From Eledone cirrhosa (taxonomy: Eukaryota > Mollusca > Cephalopoda > Octopoda > Eledonidae): a stretch of DNA of 64,000 nucleotides. How positions within the stretch are numbered: position 1 is the stretch's first letter; every line of letters begins with the position of its first letter. Location: positions 3,962,275 through 4,026,274 of the forward strand of contig OZ024742.1 of assembly GCA_964016885.1 (NCBI GenBank), given 5' to 3'. Shown in pieces: positions 52,230-61,920 of the stretch. The notes beneath the pieces are model-generated. The model made no database searches and had not been told where the DNA came from. It worked only from the letters and a program-made list of their open reading frames with translations. Position numbers and translations under genes: made by a program.

Positions 52230-52500
52230 TACTGCATGCATGTTCCCGTAACTCCTGAGGGAGTCGAGGGAAGGTATAGGGGTATCGCATTGAAATAAGG
52301 CGTTTCTACGGCATTTACTTTTAAAACCTGGCGGAACCCATCTTTTATCCAGGTTTAAATACAGCAGATTTCTTCAAGAGTAGGATAGAAAGAAGAAGAG
52401 AATGGAGGTGAAAAGAGATATAGAGCAAGAATCAACCCCAGTACTTAACAACTCCTTTTTTATCAACCTCGAATAGGTGAAATGTTTTCCTCCTTTCATC
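52230..52500 (-). mobile_element. SINE 3' tail fragment
   Basis: Shares an ordered set of blocks with 53990-54190: CCCGTAACTCCTG, the TTTAAAACCTGG/TTAAACCTGG block, ATACAGCAGATTTCTTC/ATACAGTAGCTTTCTTC, GGATAGAAAGA, and TTTATCAACCT. In 54.0-54.3 kb these blocks join a SINE body carrying a B box, so both are tails of one SINE subfamily on the minus strand. Confidence 0.65.
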
Positions 52501-52599
52501 GCATCTTGTCGTTCTTCCGACAACCAGCCTTCATTTAGGTGTTCTCGACAAACGCTGACGTTTGCCTTCATGACAGCAACACTTTGAGAGGTTAAACTT

Positions 52600-52832
52600 A
52601 CGTTAAAGTGTGTGTCATTGGCTTTAAGAGACTACCCCATTACAAGTACACCAGAGATTGAACACTCAACTGCTTCGGTTATTCATTTACTCCAATTGAC
52701 TGAACAATAACAGCGTGAAATGAAGTGTCTTGTTCAAGGACACACCGTACCGCCCCGCCGAGAATCGAACAGATGATTTTATGAACATGAAAACAACTAA
52801 GACGAGGACCATCTCCCAACAGCCTAACATAG
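52600..52832 (-). mobile_element. tRNA-derived SINE
   Basis: On the minus strand a B box GTTCGATTC (52770-52762) lies downstream of a tRNA-like head (GGGAGATGGTCCTCG at about 52818-52804). It is followed by GAACAAGACACTTCATTTCA, the same block as in the SINE at 45.9 kb. No reading frame is expected. Confidence 0.72.
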
Positions 52833-53115
52833 AATTATTGGAATAAGGCAGACCTATAGCTATCAAATATAAAAACAATATCAACGTTTTATCTCAACAC
52901 CGTTCCACACTAAATTTCTCCACTTTTTCCTATCGTTTGCTGTGTCTTTTGATGTTTAGTTCAAATGTTAAATATGTTAATATTTTCTTTTCCCTTGTTT
53001 TTTTTTCAGTTTCGCTAATTTATATATCACTGCCCTTGCTTACCTCTCCAACTCTTATTACATATTAAACTGCCACCTAATACATGTCCATATACACAGC
53101 ATATAATTGTTTCTC

Positions 53116-53298
53116 CTTTTGGCACAAGGCCAGCAATTATCACAGTGTGTTACTGGTACTTTATTTTATCGACCCCGTAAGGATGAAAGGCAAAGTTAAC
53201 CTTGGCTGGATTTGAACTCAGTCCGTAAAGGGACGTAACAGTACTGCAAAGCATGGCGCCCGACCCTCTACCGATACTGCCAATTCACCGCCCTAATT
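53116..53298 (-). mobile_element. tRNA-derived SINE, full-length-like copy
   Basis: On the minus strand it starts with a tRNA-like head (GGCAGTATCGGTAGAGGGTC). A B box GTTCAAATC follows at about 53217-53209, then TTTGCCTTTCATCCTTACGG, GTCGATAAAATAAAGTACCA and an end in GGCCTTGTGCCAAAAG. It is arranged head to tail with the next copy at 53305-53468. Confidence 0.8.
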
Positions 53299-53304
53299 GT
53301 TTTT

Positions 53305-53468
53305 ACTTTAGGCTCAAGGCCAGCAATTACCAAGTGCATTACTGGTACGTTATTTTATAGACCCTGTAAGGATGAAAGGCAAAATCAACCTCGGCGGGAT
53401 TTGAACTCAGATCGTAAAGGGACGTAACTATGCTGGAAAGCATGGCGTCCGCTCTCTACCGATACTGC
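53305..53468 (-). mobile_element. tRNA-derived SINE, head trimmed by minisatellite
   Basis: Second copy of the same SINE family. Its head ends at GCAGTATCGGTAGAGAGCGG; the first bases present in the neighbouring copy are replaced by the 31-bp minisatellite that begins at 53469. Confidence 0.8.
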
Positions 53469-53880
53469 ATATAATGAAATACATGTCCATATGTACAGCA
53501 TATAATGAAATACATGTCCATATATACAGCATGTAATGAAATATATGTCCATGTATATAACTGGTAATGAAATACATGTCCATATATACAAGTTATAATG
53601 AAATACATGTCCATATATATACAAGTTATAATGAAATACATGTCTATATATACAAGTTATAATGAAATACATGTCCATATATACAAGTTATAATGAAATA
53701 CATGTCCATATATACAAGTTATAATGAAATACATGTCCATACATACAAGTTATAATGAAATACATGTCCATATATACAAGTTATAATGAAATACATGTCA
53801 TATATACAAGTTATAATGAAATACATGCCATATATACAAGTTATAATGAAATACATGTCATATATACAAGTTATAATGAC
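53469..53880. repeat. 31-bp minisatellite, about 13 copies
   Basis: Unit ATAATGAAATACATGTCCAT plus ATATACAAGTT, with TACAGCAT variants in the first copies and a C deletion (ATGTCATATA) in the last ones. It starts exactly at the truncated SINE head. Confidence 0.95.
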
Positions 53881-53989
53881 AATAAACAAAAATTGTTGTT
53901 AGACGAAAACAACAAATATAAATATTTTGAATATTTTCTGTTTTATTTTTCAGTTTAAATATCATGTGGTGAGAATTACGTTGATATGA

Positions 53990-54290
53990 TATGGACCCGT
54001 AACTCCTGGCATTTCTTAGGGCATTTGGTTGTTAAACCTGGTTGCGCCCATTTCCTCTCTATGTCTGAATACAGTAGCTTTCTTCCAGAGCTGGATAGAA
54101 AGAGAGCGGGAGGTTGGAAGTGAGAAAGAGATATAGAGGAAGAATTGACCCAGTACTATACTGGTACTTTTTATCAACCTTAAGAGGATGAAAGGCAAAG
54201 TTGGCTTCGGCGGGATTTAAACTGAGAGAGCAGAGAGCCGGAACCAATACTGTAAAGCACTCTATCCGATATTGTAACGACGGCGGCGAT
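53990..54290 (-). mobile_element. tRNA-derived SINE subfamily with long 3' tail
   Basis: Minus-strand SINE: head with GATAGAGTGCTTTACAG, a B box-like GTTTAAATCCCGCCG at about 54222-54208, then TTTGCCTTTCATCCTC and a tail that includes CTTTCTATCCAGCTCTGG. The tail matches 52230-52500. The body matches the other SINEs at 53.1 and 58.3 kb. Confidence 0.75.
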
Positions 54291-55008
54291 AGAATTACTT
54301 TAACGTGGTGAAAATTTAAAGCATGTAAATTAAAAAAAAAAAAAGGCAACACTGAAGAATGAAAATACAAGTTGATGTATTAACTTCACGCTATGAAAGT
54401 TAAAACTTCATAAAAGTCATTACCTGTCTGGAAAAATATTCTTCTTCTGAGAAAAGGAAAAAGAATGTCAGAAAAAAGTAGAGAGAGTTGTTACGATGAC
54501 GTATTGATGCATTGCTGAAGAAGGTAGCCATTTTAGAAACTTAGACAAATAAAAAAAAAGTGGTTTTAATTTGGGAGGAGAGGTCAGGAGAGATAATCGG
54601 TGAATGAAAATGTGTCATATGGGTATCGGCATTTTAGTGTGTGAGTTGGTGTGTAAACGAGCGATACGTGTGTGTTCTGGTAGGCTGTGTGTGTATGTGT
54701 CTGGATATAGTTACAAATACCGATACAGACGTCCATATCTAACGCATGTTATTGTTTTACCTGGGATTTCGCGAGACATTCTTTTCCCTGGTGGTTCAGA
54801 CAACCACCAAGACTCACCGAAACACACAACACTGCACATTTTGCAGTTGAGCAACATACAGCCACATTTTAACTTGAAACTAGTCTCAACTTTCTGATTT
54901 GTTGCGACACGCACATAAATGCCAGGTTCCATATGTTTTCAACCAGCAAATATCTAGATGCCACATATTCTAAAGCATAAACAGGGAGCTCTCTGTTTAA
55001 CTTCATCT
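54291..55008. other. Unassigned spacer
   Basis: No gene. CTGAAGA at 54515 and GAAAC at 54536 resemble hammerhead core pieces, but no stem II joins them. 54760-54925 looks like a dispersed repeat with no partner in the window. Confidence 0.5.
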
Positions 55009-55266
55009 TCATCTTCCTCCTGAGGAGGCCGAGGGGGACAGCGTCCTCAAATACTCCTTCTTGCGTGTTCTTTCAGAAGCAACCGTCTCGAATCGATGCA
55101 GGTAGATCCCCAAGGGAGACCAGCCGACTTCATGGTCTAAATCTACCTTTGCAGTTCCTGCTGGTTGGTTTTGCCAGAGAAACAAAAGAATCAAGGCTCT
55201 ATTATATTCACATACATCTATAGCCTGTCTTTCTCTTTCATGTTCATCTTTTCGCTCACACCACAC
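55009..55266 (-). other. Short open frame, probably repeat-derived
   Basis: An 85-codon minus-strand frame with a charged N-terminus and a C-terminal Ser/Gly-rich end (LSPSASSGGR). The underlying DNA (CTTCATCTTCATCTTCCTCC and following) looks to me like a dispersed repeat found in cephalopods, though I cannot test that here. No domain, no start context and no neighbouring gene part. I do not call it a gene. Confidence 0.25.
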
Positions 55267-55364
55267 ATATCTATAGGAACAATTTTAAATGTCACCCATT
55301 GTTTGTTATTTTACTGCAATCATTCCTTGTAAACATGGTCATAATTGTGACTTATATACACTTA

Positions 55365-56830
55365 CTAGCAGTGGTACTTGGCGTTGCACGGGATAAGGTA
55401 TTTTGGAACGCGGGCCGCCAACAGACCTAATCGTGGAAAAACTGCATGCCTGAACAATATGTAAAGAAAATAAACCGAATACTCTGATGGCTGGATAATA
55501 TTTAAGATTTTCCTCGATGAAGAAGGAAAAATGCAGGTTTTCACCTAATGCGGGCCTAGGGGATCAAGAAAATGAATTTTTTTTATGTGCATAATATGCC
55601 TTTAATTTTGGGGAAAATCGGCTAGACGTAACGCCTCCAAAAAGCCCTAAGAAGCTGGGAAAATGAAGTTTTTCACCTAATGCGGGCCCTAGGCCATAAG
55701 AAAGTTGGATTTTCTTTGCTTACGGTATGAAGAAGAGACTGACTAATGCATAGTTACAATTTCAAGAAAATCGGTCGAACATAACGCCTCAAAAAACCCC
55801 TAAACATCTTTAAAAACGCAGTTTTTCACCTAATGCGATAAAAAGGAGATAAAAAGTTGAATGTTTTTATGTGCATAACACTCCCTGAAACATAAGTAAT
55901 ACACATGTAAAGTTTGAAAAAATCGGTTGGATACTACACGAGTTTTAGGGATTCAAACTCACAGAGACATACACACACATACACACAGACAGACATCCTC
56001 AGGTAAGTGACGTAATGCAGACAGCCAGACATACAGCCAGATATTATAAGGGCGCGACGTTATATGTATGTATCTATCTAAAAAGAGAAAGACTAAGAAT
56101 TATATAGCGAGATCGCTAAATCGCCTAATGCGGTCCCTAGGGCATTAAAAGTTTGAATTATTTTTGCTCAGAACACTCCCTGAAACATAAGTATTACATG
56201 TGTAAAGTTTGTAAACAGTCGGTTTGGTGCTTCTCTACAATACTTAGCGGTAAAATAGTAACTTGTTGTTCTCGTAAAGGCACATAAGTAAACAAACTGA
56301 AGCTATGACAGCGATGTTCTCCTTTACCGGCTTTAATTTTTAGTGTTATATGAAATATATAACCTGCAAACCTGATTTTTGAATCGCAGCAGGATCGACT
56401 TTATTTCACTCGCTCGACGAAAAGTTGGATTTTCTTTGCTCACGGCATGAAGAAGAGACTGACTAATACATAGTTACTGGCTTTCATGTTTAGTGTTGTG
56501 TAAAATATATAACCGCCTTAGCTAAGCTTTGTATTACTGACGTAATGCAGACAGTCAGACATACAGACAGATAATATAACGGCGCGGAGTTATATGTATG
56601 TATTTATCTAAAAAGAGAAAGACTAAGAATTATAGAGCGAGATCGCTAAATCGCCTAATGCGGTCCCTAGGGCATTGAAAATTTGTAATTTCTTTTGCTC
56701 AAAACACTCCCTGAAACATAAGTATTACATGTGTAAAGTTTGAAAACAGTCAGTTGCGTGGTTCTCGAGTTTTAGGGATTCCAACTCACACACACAGAGA
56801 CAGACGTCTTCAGTTTTATATATATATAGA
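55365..56830 (-). mobile_element. Helitron, non-autonomous
   Basis: Minus strand: 5' end TCTATATATATATAAAACTG at 56830, 3' end CACTGCTAG at 55365, followed by T. The subterminal hairpin region CCCGTGCAACGCCAAG is a decayed form of the GC hairpin in the 19440-21723 element. No coding capacity. An internal duplication with a 530-bp offset repeats a module of about 110 bp, for example AAAAAGAGAAAGACTAAGAA at about 56079 and 56609. ATGAAGAAGAGACTGACTAA also recurs (55725 and 56447). Confidence 0.75.
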
Positions 56831-56867
56831 CTAGCAGAAAACCACCCTATGGGCGGTTTTCTGCTAG
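56831..56867. repeat. 37-bp palindrome made of a Helitron-like 3' end
   Basis: CTAGCAGAAAACCACCC, TAT, then GGGCGGTTTTCTGCTAG: 17-bp arms with one mismatch. On the minus strand the end TTTTCTGCTAG has the CTRR form, preceded by a GC hairpin, and it directly abuts the TC of the Helitron at 56830. This may be a solitary or inverted Helitron 3' end. Confidence 0.8.
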
Positions 56868-57335
56868 CAAATCTAGTGTATATACTGATATTGTTGAGAT
56901 TTGGATGAGAAATGTTTTCGGCACCACATGTTCACCGTCTCTCGGTGTGTCTTTTATGCATGTATAAATATATATGTTATCTATACGGTAAAATCTTTGA
57001 AATAAATATATGTTAAAATGAAAAAGGAGAAAAAGAGATTAGTGACGGAAATATAAACGTTATGATACATAAACGTTATGATATAACGATGGAAATATAT
57101 CTTCAAATGGTCCTTGGCATGGTGTCAAGTCAGAACCGCCTCGAACTGGTTACTTCTGGCTTGTGCAAGGTGTATCTATAGCAACCAGCGATTCCCTCGG
57201 CCTCAGTGACCAAAGTCAGTGGAGAGGGGAAGGTAATATTTCTATAGCGACAGTGTTTCTCTTGGTAGTACCAAAGTGGAGAAAGGAAGGGGAAGGTAAT
57301 ATTTCTGTAGCACCAACATTTGAGTTTTAGGGAAG

Positions 57336-57367
<32 letters not shown>

Positions 57368-57424
57368 AACAGAGAAATGCCCATATATTTCTGTGTGTGT
57401 ATATATATATACATATATATATAT
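56868..57424. other. Unassigned spacer
   Basis: No gene. 57180-57330 contains two similar blocks around GGGGAAGGTAATATTTCTAT (about 57226 and 57287), a local imperfect duplication of about 60 bp. A (CAGA)n tract lies at about 57340-57370. Confidence 0.55.
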
Positions 57425-58017
57425 ATATTCCCAGTTTCCTGAGTTGCCTTCTCCTAGAAGAATGCCCTGACAAAGGCTAGGGGTCCTTCACTCCCAGTGG
57501 TTTAACCACGCGATCGGGTGTCCAGCCCGATTATTTCTATGTCCCCGCGCATGTACATACACATGCACCCATGTATATACACATATACATACATATGTAC
57601 ATGTGTATATACATATTTACACACTTTTGGATGGCCGTTGACTCTTATGAGATCTTCCGCCCTTTGTCAGGTTTTGTTTTTTGTCCTGCAGGGTGTCCAA
57701 AATCACCCTCCTCACCAAGTAAACTTGGTGGGGTTGCCGGTTTAGTCGCCGACGACCCGACCATGCGACAGGTTGTACTGGGATAACTCCGATATAAAAC
57801 CTGCGGCTCAGTAGTTACCGATGATGTTGATATTTTCTTCTTTTCGGGTTATAGCTACTGTCGCTCAGAGAGTGGGATTGGCTCAGTGCACAGTCTTTCC
57901 TCATATAAAAAAATATCTTCATGCACAGGCATTGCACGATAGAATTAATAAATAATTATTAATAATGGTATATCGTGCAATGGCCATACTCGATAACGAG
58001 GGGGCAGCCATCATATA
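57425..58017. mobile_element. LINE-like 3' fragment with inverted 5' half
   Basis: Two modules of the family seen intact at 46838-47322. 57783-58017 (module B plus the tail TGGCCATACTCGATAACGAG) is in plus orientation. 57425-57782 (module A) is in minus orientation. The junction is at GGGATAACTCCGAT, about 57780-57793. A 5' inversion with an intact 3' end is the classical outcome of twin-primed reverse transcription of a LINE. Confidence 0.72.
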
Positions 58018-58130
58018 TATATATTACACACACAGAAATGTATATATATTTCTGTGTGTATATATATATATTTCTCTGTGTGTATATATATATATATATT
58101 ACACACACAGAAATGTATATATATTTCTTA
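58018..58130. repeat. Compound palindromic microsatellite
   Basis: TA runs alternating with ACACACAGAAATG and its mirror ATTTCTGTGTGT. The same pattern recurs at 58675-58985 and 59599-59755. It directly follows the LINE tail here and at 59598. Confidence 0.9.
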
Positions 58131-58258
58131 GAACAAAATTATTATTAATGTTTTGCTGTTCATAACAATTGGAATTGAAACATTACTTTTGAAATTATTA
58201 GTTATTTTACTAATGCTTAGATATGTAAAAATGAAGCAATGTTTCTAATAATTGTTTC

Positions 58259-58440
58259 TACTTTTGGCACAAGGCCAGCAATTACCCAGTACATTACGGG
58301 TACTTTATTTTATCGACCCCGTGAGGATGAAAGGAAAGTTAACCTCGGCGGTATTTGAACTCAGACCGTAAAGGGACGTAACTCCATGCTATGAAGCATG
58401 GTGTCCGACTCTCTACAGATTCTGCCAATCCACCGCCCTA
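58259..58440 (-). mobile_element. tRNA-derived SINE
   Basis: Minus-strand copy of the SINE at 53116-53298. Head GGCAGAATCTGTAGAGAGTC, a B box GTTCAAATACC, TTTCATCCTCACGGGGTCGA, and an end in GGCCTTGTGCCAAAAG. One base is missing in GGAAAGTTAACC relative to the other copies. Confidence 0.8.
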
Positions 58441-58674
58441 ATGTCTGTACGTAATGAGGGAGTGAGAGGGGAGAGAAAGAAAGGCAGAGGTGAAGTGACG
58501 AAGTGACTCTCCTCCTCCTCCTCCATCTCCCCATTCGTCACAGCGATAGAGGGGAGGAATGTTAGTGTGTTACAAAGAGAAAGAGTGAGAGTGAGAGAAA
58601 CAGACAGACTAAAAGAGAGGAATAGCTGGAGAGAGAGAGAGATAGCAACAAATACAGTACAGTAGCTAAGGGAT
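58441..58674. other. Unassigned spacer, purine-rich
   Basis: GA-rich sequence without repeat partner or gene. Confidence 0.55.
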
Positions 58675-58768
58675 GTATATATATTTCTGTGTGTATATAT
58701 ATATACGTTTCTGTGTGTGTAATATATATATATGTACACACAGAAATATATATACATTACCGTGTGTG

Positions 58769-58817
<49 letters not shown>

Positions 58818-58841
58818 AATATATATATATTTCTGTGTGTG

Positions 58842-58874
<33 letters not shown>

Positions 58875-58985
58875 TACACACACAGAAATGTATATATATT
58901 TCTGTGTGTGTATATATATATATATATTACACACACATAAATGTATATATATTTATGTGTGTGTATATATGTATATATATATATA
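58675..58985. repeat. Compound palindromic microsatellite, long tract
   Basis: About six alternations of (TA)n, ACACACAGAAAT and ATTTCTGTGTGT. Apparent Tyr/Ile/His-rich reading frames across it are artefacts. Confidence 0.93.
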
Positions 58986-58989
58986 TTGT

Positions 58990-59598
58990 GTCAGGTCACC
59001 AGTTGGTGCTACTGGTAACATGTATCCCAGTACAACCTGTCCCATGGTCGGGTCGTTGGCGACTAAACTGGCAACCCCACCAAGGTTTCTTGGTGAGGAG
59101 GGTGACTTTGGACATCCTGCAGGACTAAAAACAAAACCTGTCAAAGGGCAAAGGAACTCTTAAGAGTCAATGGCCATCCAAAATCACCGGGAGAGATGAC
59201 CCCTTAGCCTTTGTCAAGGCAGAATTCTAGGAGAAGGAAAACTCTGATATAACACCTGCAACCCTGATGATATCCAATGATGTTGACTTGTTCTTCTTTT
59301 TGGTAAATATCATCTTGGTAATAGAGTGGGAATGGCTTTGTGCAGTGCCTTTGCTCACTATAAAAGCTTCACGGCACAGGCATTGCTTTATATCTGGAGA
59401 TCTCTCTGCACTTGTCGTCACATGGTACCATGGGCCCAGCACTGTGTGTCAATAATTGTCACAAGTGTAGTGTTTGTACCAAAGTTTTCAAGTCGCTGGC
59501 CGGACTGAAAAGTCACACTCGTTCAGCGCATCGGTAGGGGTTCTCCTACATGGATATAAAGTGGTGGCCGTGCTCGAAAACGAGTTGGCAGCCACCAT
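58990..59598 (+). mobile_element. LINE-like 3' fragment ending in a C2H2 zinc finger and tail
   Basis: Plus-strand copy, the longest of the family in this window. A frame ending at TAG 59535-59537 encodes CSVCTKVFKSLAGLKSHTRS followed by AHR: Cys codons at 59466 and 59475, His codons at 59514 and 59529. This gives a complete C2H2 finger. Upstream of it the sequence is non-coding or decayed. Upstream module A includes GTCAATGGCCATCCAAAATC and TTCTAGGAGAAGG. The 3' end is CGTGCTCGAAAACGAGTTGG, CAGCCACCA, then TA repeats. Such a finger at the C-terminus is known in several non-LTR retrotransposon families. No RT or endonuclease motif is visible, so the class is inferred. Confidence 0.68.
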
Positions 59599-59634
59599 AT
59601 ATATATTACACACACAGAAATGTATATATATTTC

Positions 59635-59674
<40 letters not shown>

Positions 59675-59755
59675 TTACACACACAGAAATGTATATATAT
59701 TTCTGTGTGTATATATATATATATTACACACACAGAAATGTATATATGTTTCTGT
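59599..59755. repeat. Compound palindromic microsatellite
   Basis: Third tract of the TA / ACACACAGAAATG / mirror type, starting at the LINE tail. Confidence 0.92.
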
Positions 59756-60453
<698 letters not shown>

Positions 60454-60556
60454 TTTTTCTCTTTATACTTTCACTCGTGTAGGACACCTCGGTTATTTTT
60501 CATTTTGTAAAAAAACCTCAATTTCTAATATATATATTTATATATATATATATAAG

Positions 60557-60793
60557 GGACGCCGTATGGCAAAGCGTTTTGCTGAGTATTTGAGGGACAT
60601 ACGACTCGGTTTGGATATTCCCGTCACTCGTCATTCCCGTTCCCCTGGTGCCTCTTCACTACATGTCTCTGTCATGGGTGTCCTTTTACATCATGGATCA
60701 CAGGCCTTGCGCACCAGAACTGAACAGAGTCTGATTTACCGCCTTAGGTCCTATTTCTCTCATAGACTCAACTCACCTCCCCAATTTCTTTAA
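60557..60793 (+). pseudogene. PLE C-terminal fragment (end of GIY-YIG domain)
   Basis: A frame of 79 codons begins abruptly after a TA tract and reads GRRMAKRFAEYLRDIRLG, then IPVTRH, SPGASSLHVSVMGV, LRTRTEQSLIYRLRS and SHRLNS before the stop. The order RFAEHxRDI, RH, SPGHSS, a hydrophobic strand, R-x-x-EQ-x-I-x-x-L and LN is that of the second half of a PLE-type GIY-YIG domain. The YIG motif and the reverse transcriptase are missing. The lineage differs from the other fragments. The ATG at 60566 is inside the domain and is not a real start. Confidence 0.78.
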
Positions 60794-61430
60794 TACCCCG
60801 TCCACTATCACTCACGCGCTTGTACATTCACCCCTAGATTCCTATTGCCCTCTTATGCTCAGAAGCATATACTCTTACAGCTAATACAGACGAGCAAAAT
60901 ACGCACACTCCATTTTACCCTTCACAGCTCTGTATACACACACACCCTTATATTAACATACTTTTGCTCATATCTTCATACTTACAAGCACAGACACACC
61001 ATTACTTACATATACACACACATATCTTCTAAGCTTCGTACGGACGTATCATAACACACACACACACAGACACACACAGGCATAAGTACGCGCACAAGTA
61101 TATCTCTTTATACAAAACGACTTTATTTCCATTTCAGGTAGACGCGCTCCATCATCCACTTTTCCAAAAAATATATATCATATACAAAACGCCAGCATCA
61201 ACAGTTTTCTAAGAGATTACAACATGAATGAATGTGTTATTTTTATCTATAGACATGTTTTCCAATTCCAACCCGCCCGTCCCTTCAATCTATCTTATTT
61301 CTCATTCTTTTATTATGATGAAGAACTAGCGTCGGAAACGTTAAGACCCTCTCTCTTCCTGCTATTTTAAACGTTAACTTAATATATACCTTCCATATAT
61401 TGCACCGATTGTGTTGTTATTTCTGTTTAC
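60794..61430 (+). mobile_element. 3' non-coding part of the PLE at 60.6 kb
   Basis: CA-rich sequence (60930-61080), then unique DNA with a hammerhead-like motif at 61316-61341, ending at a TA tract. The layout matches the 3' regions of the PLEs at 18.9 and 30.4 kb. Confidence 0.6.
61316..61341 (+). ncRNA. Degenerate hammerhead ribozyme motif (PLE 3' region)
   Basis: TGATGA is intact except for the leading C, which is A. A weak stem II follows (GAAC/GTC, loop TAGC), then GGAAACG, which contains an intact GAAAC. It lies about 520 bp after a PLE stop. Confidence 0.48.
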
Positions 61431-61919
61431 CTTATATATATATATATATATACATATTTCGTTTCTGAATTTGTTTAGCAAGATTCTTTATCTGGAAACG
61501 TGTGTTGAAACCGATATTGTTATACTTTGGGAGGGTCATGTTGCCAATAAGAAACACAAGCACCAATATCCTTCACTCCAATTTATTATAAATTAAGTTA
61601 TAAATTAAAAAACATTTTTTATAAATTTCCGGTTGGTTGGTTGGCTGGTTGGTTCCACAACAGGACGGTTGTTTATATATTGTCAAAGTTCTTTCGTCAC
61701 ACATTATGTGACCTCTTCAATGACAGGGGATTATTTTCTTTGCTTTGTGCTTCTCATTTGTTCTGTCCTACGCCATCTTGTTTGTGTGTGTGTTGTGTGC
61801 TTAGTTTGCGCATGTGTTACATCCTGGTGTCTATGTGTGTTTTTATTTGTTTATTTATTTGTTTATTTACATGTTACTAGTTAGTTGTTTATTCTATGTG
61901 TGTGTGTTTTCATTTTGTC
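61431..61919. other. Spacer or 3' UTR between two convergent PLEs
   Basis: TA tract at 61435-61451, then AT-rich DNA with GGTTGGTTGGTTGGCTGG near 61630 and TTTATTTG repeats near 61845. It is probably partly the 3' UTR of the minus-strand element that ends at 61921. Confidence 0.5.
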
Positions 61920-61920
61920 C

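Noticed and set aside
54514..54541. Hammerhead-like motif (CTGAAGA and GAAAC)
   Set aside because: Both core strings are present, but the bases between them do not form a stem II next to GAAAC, so I did not list it as a feature.
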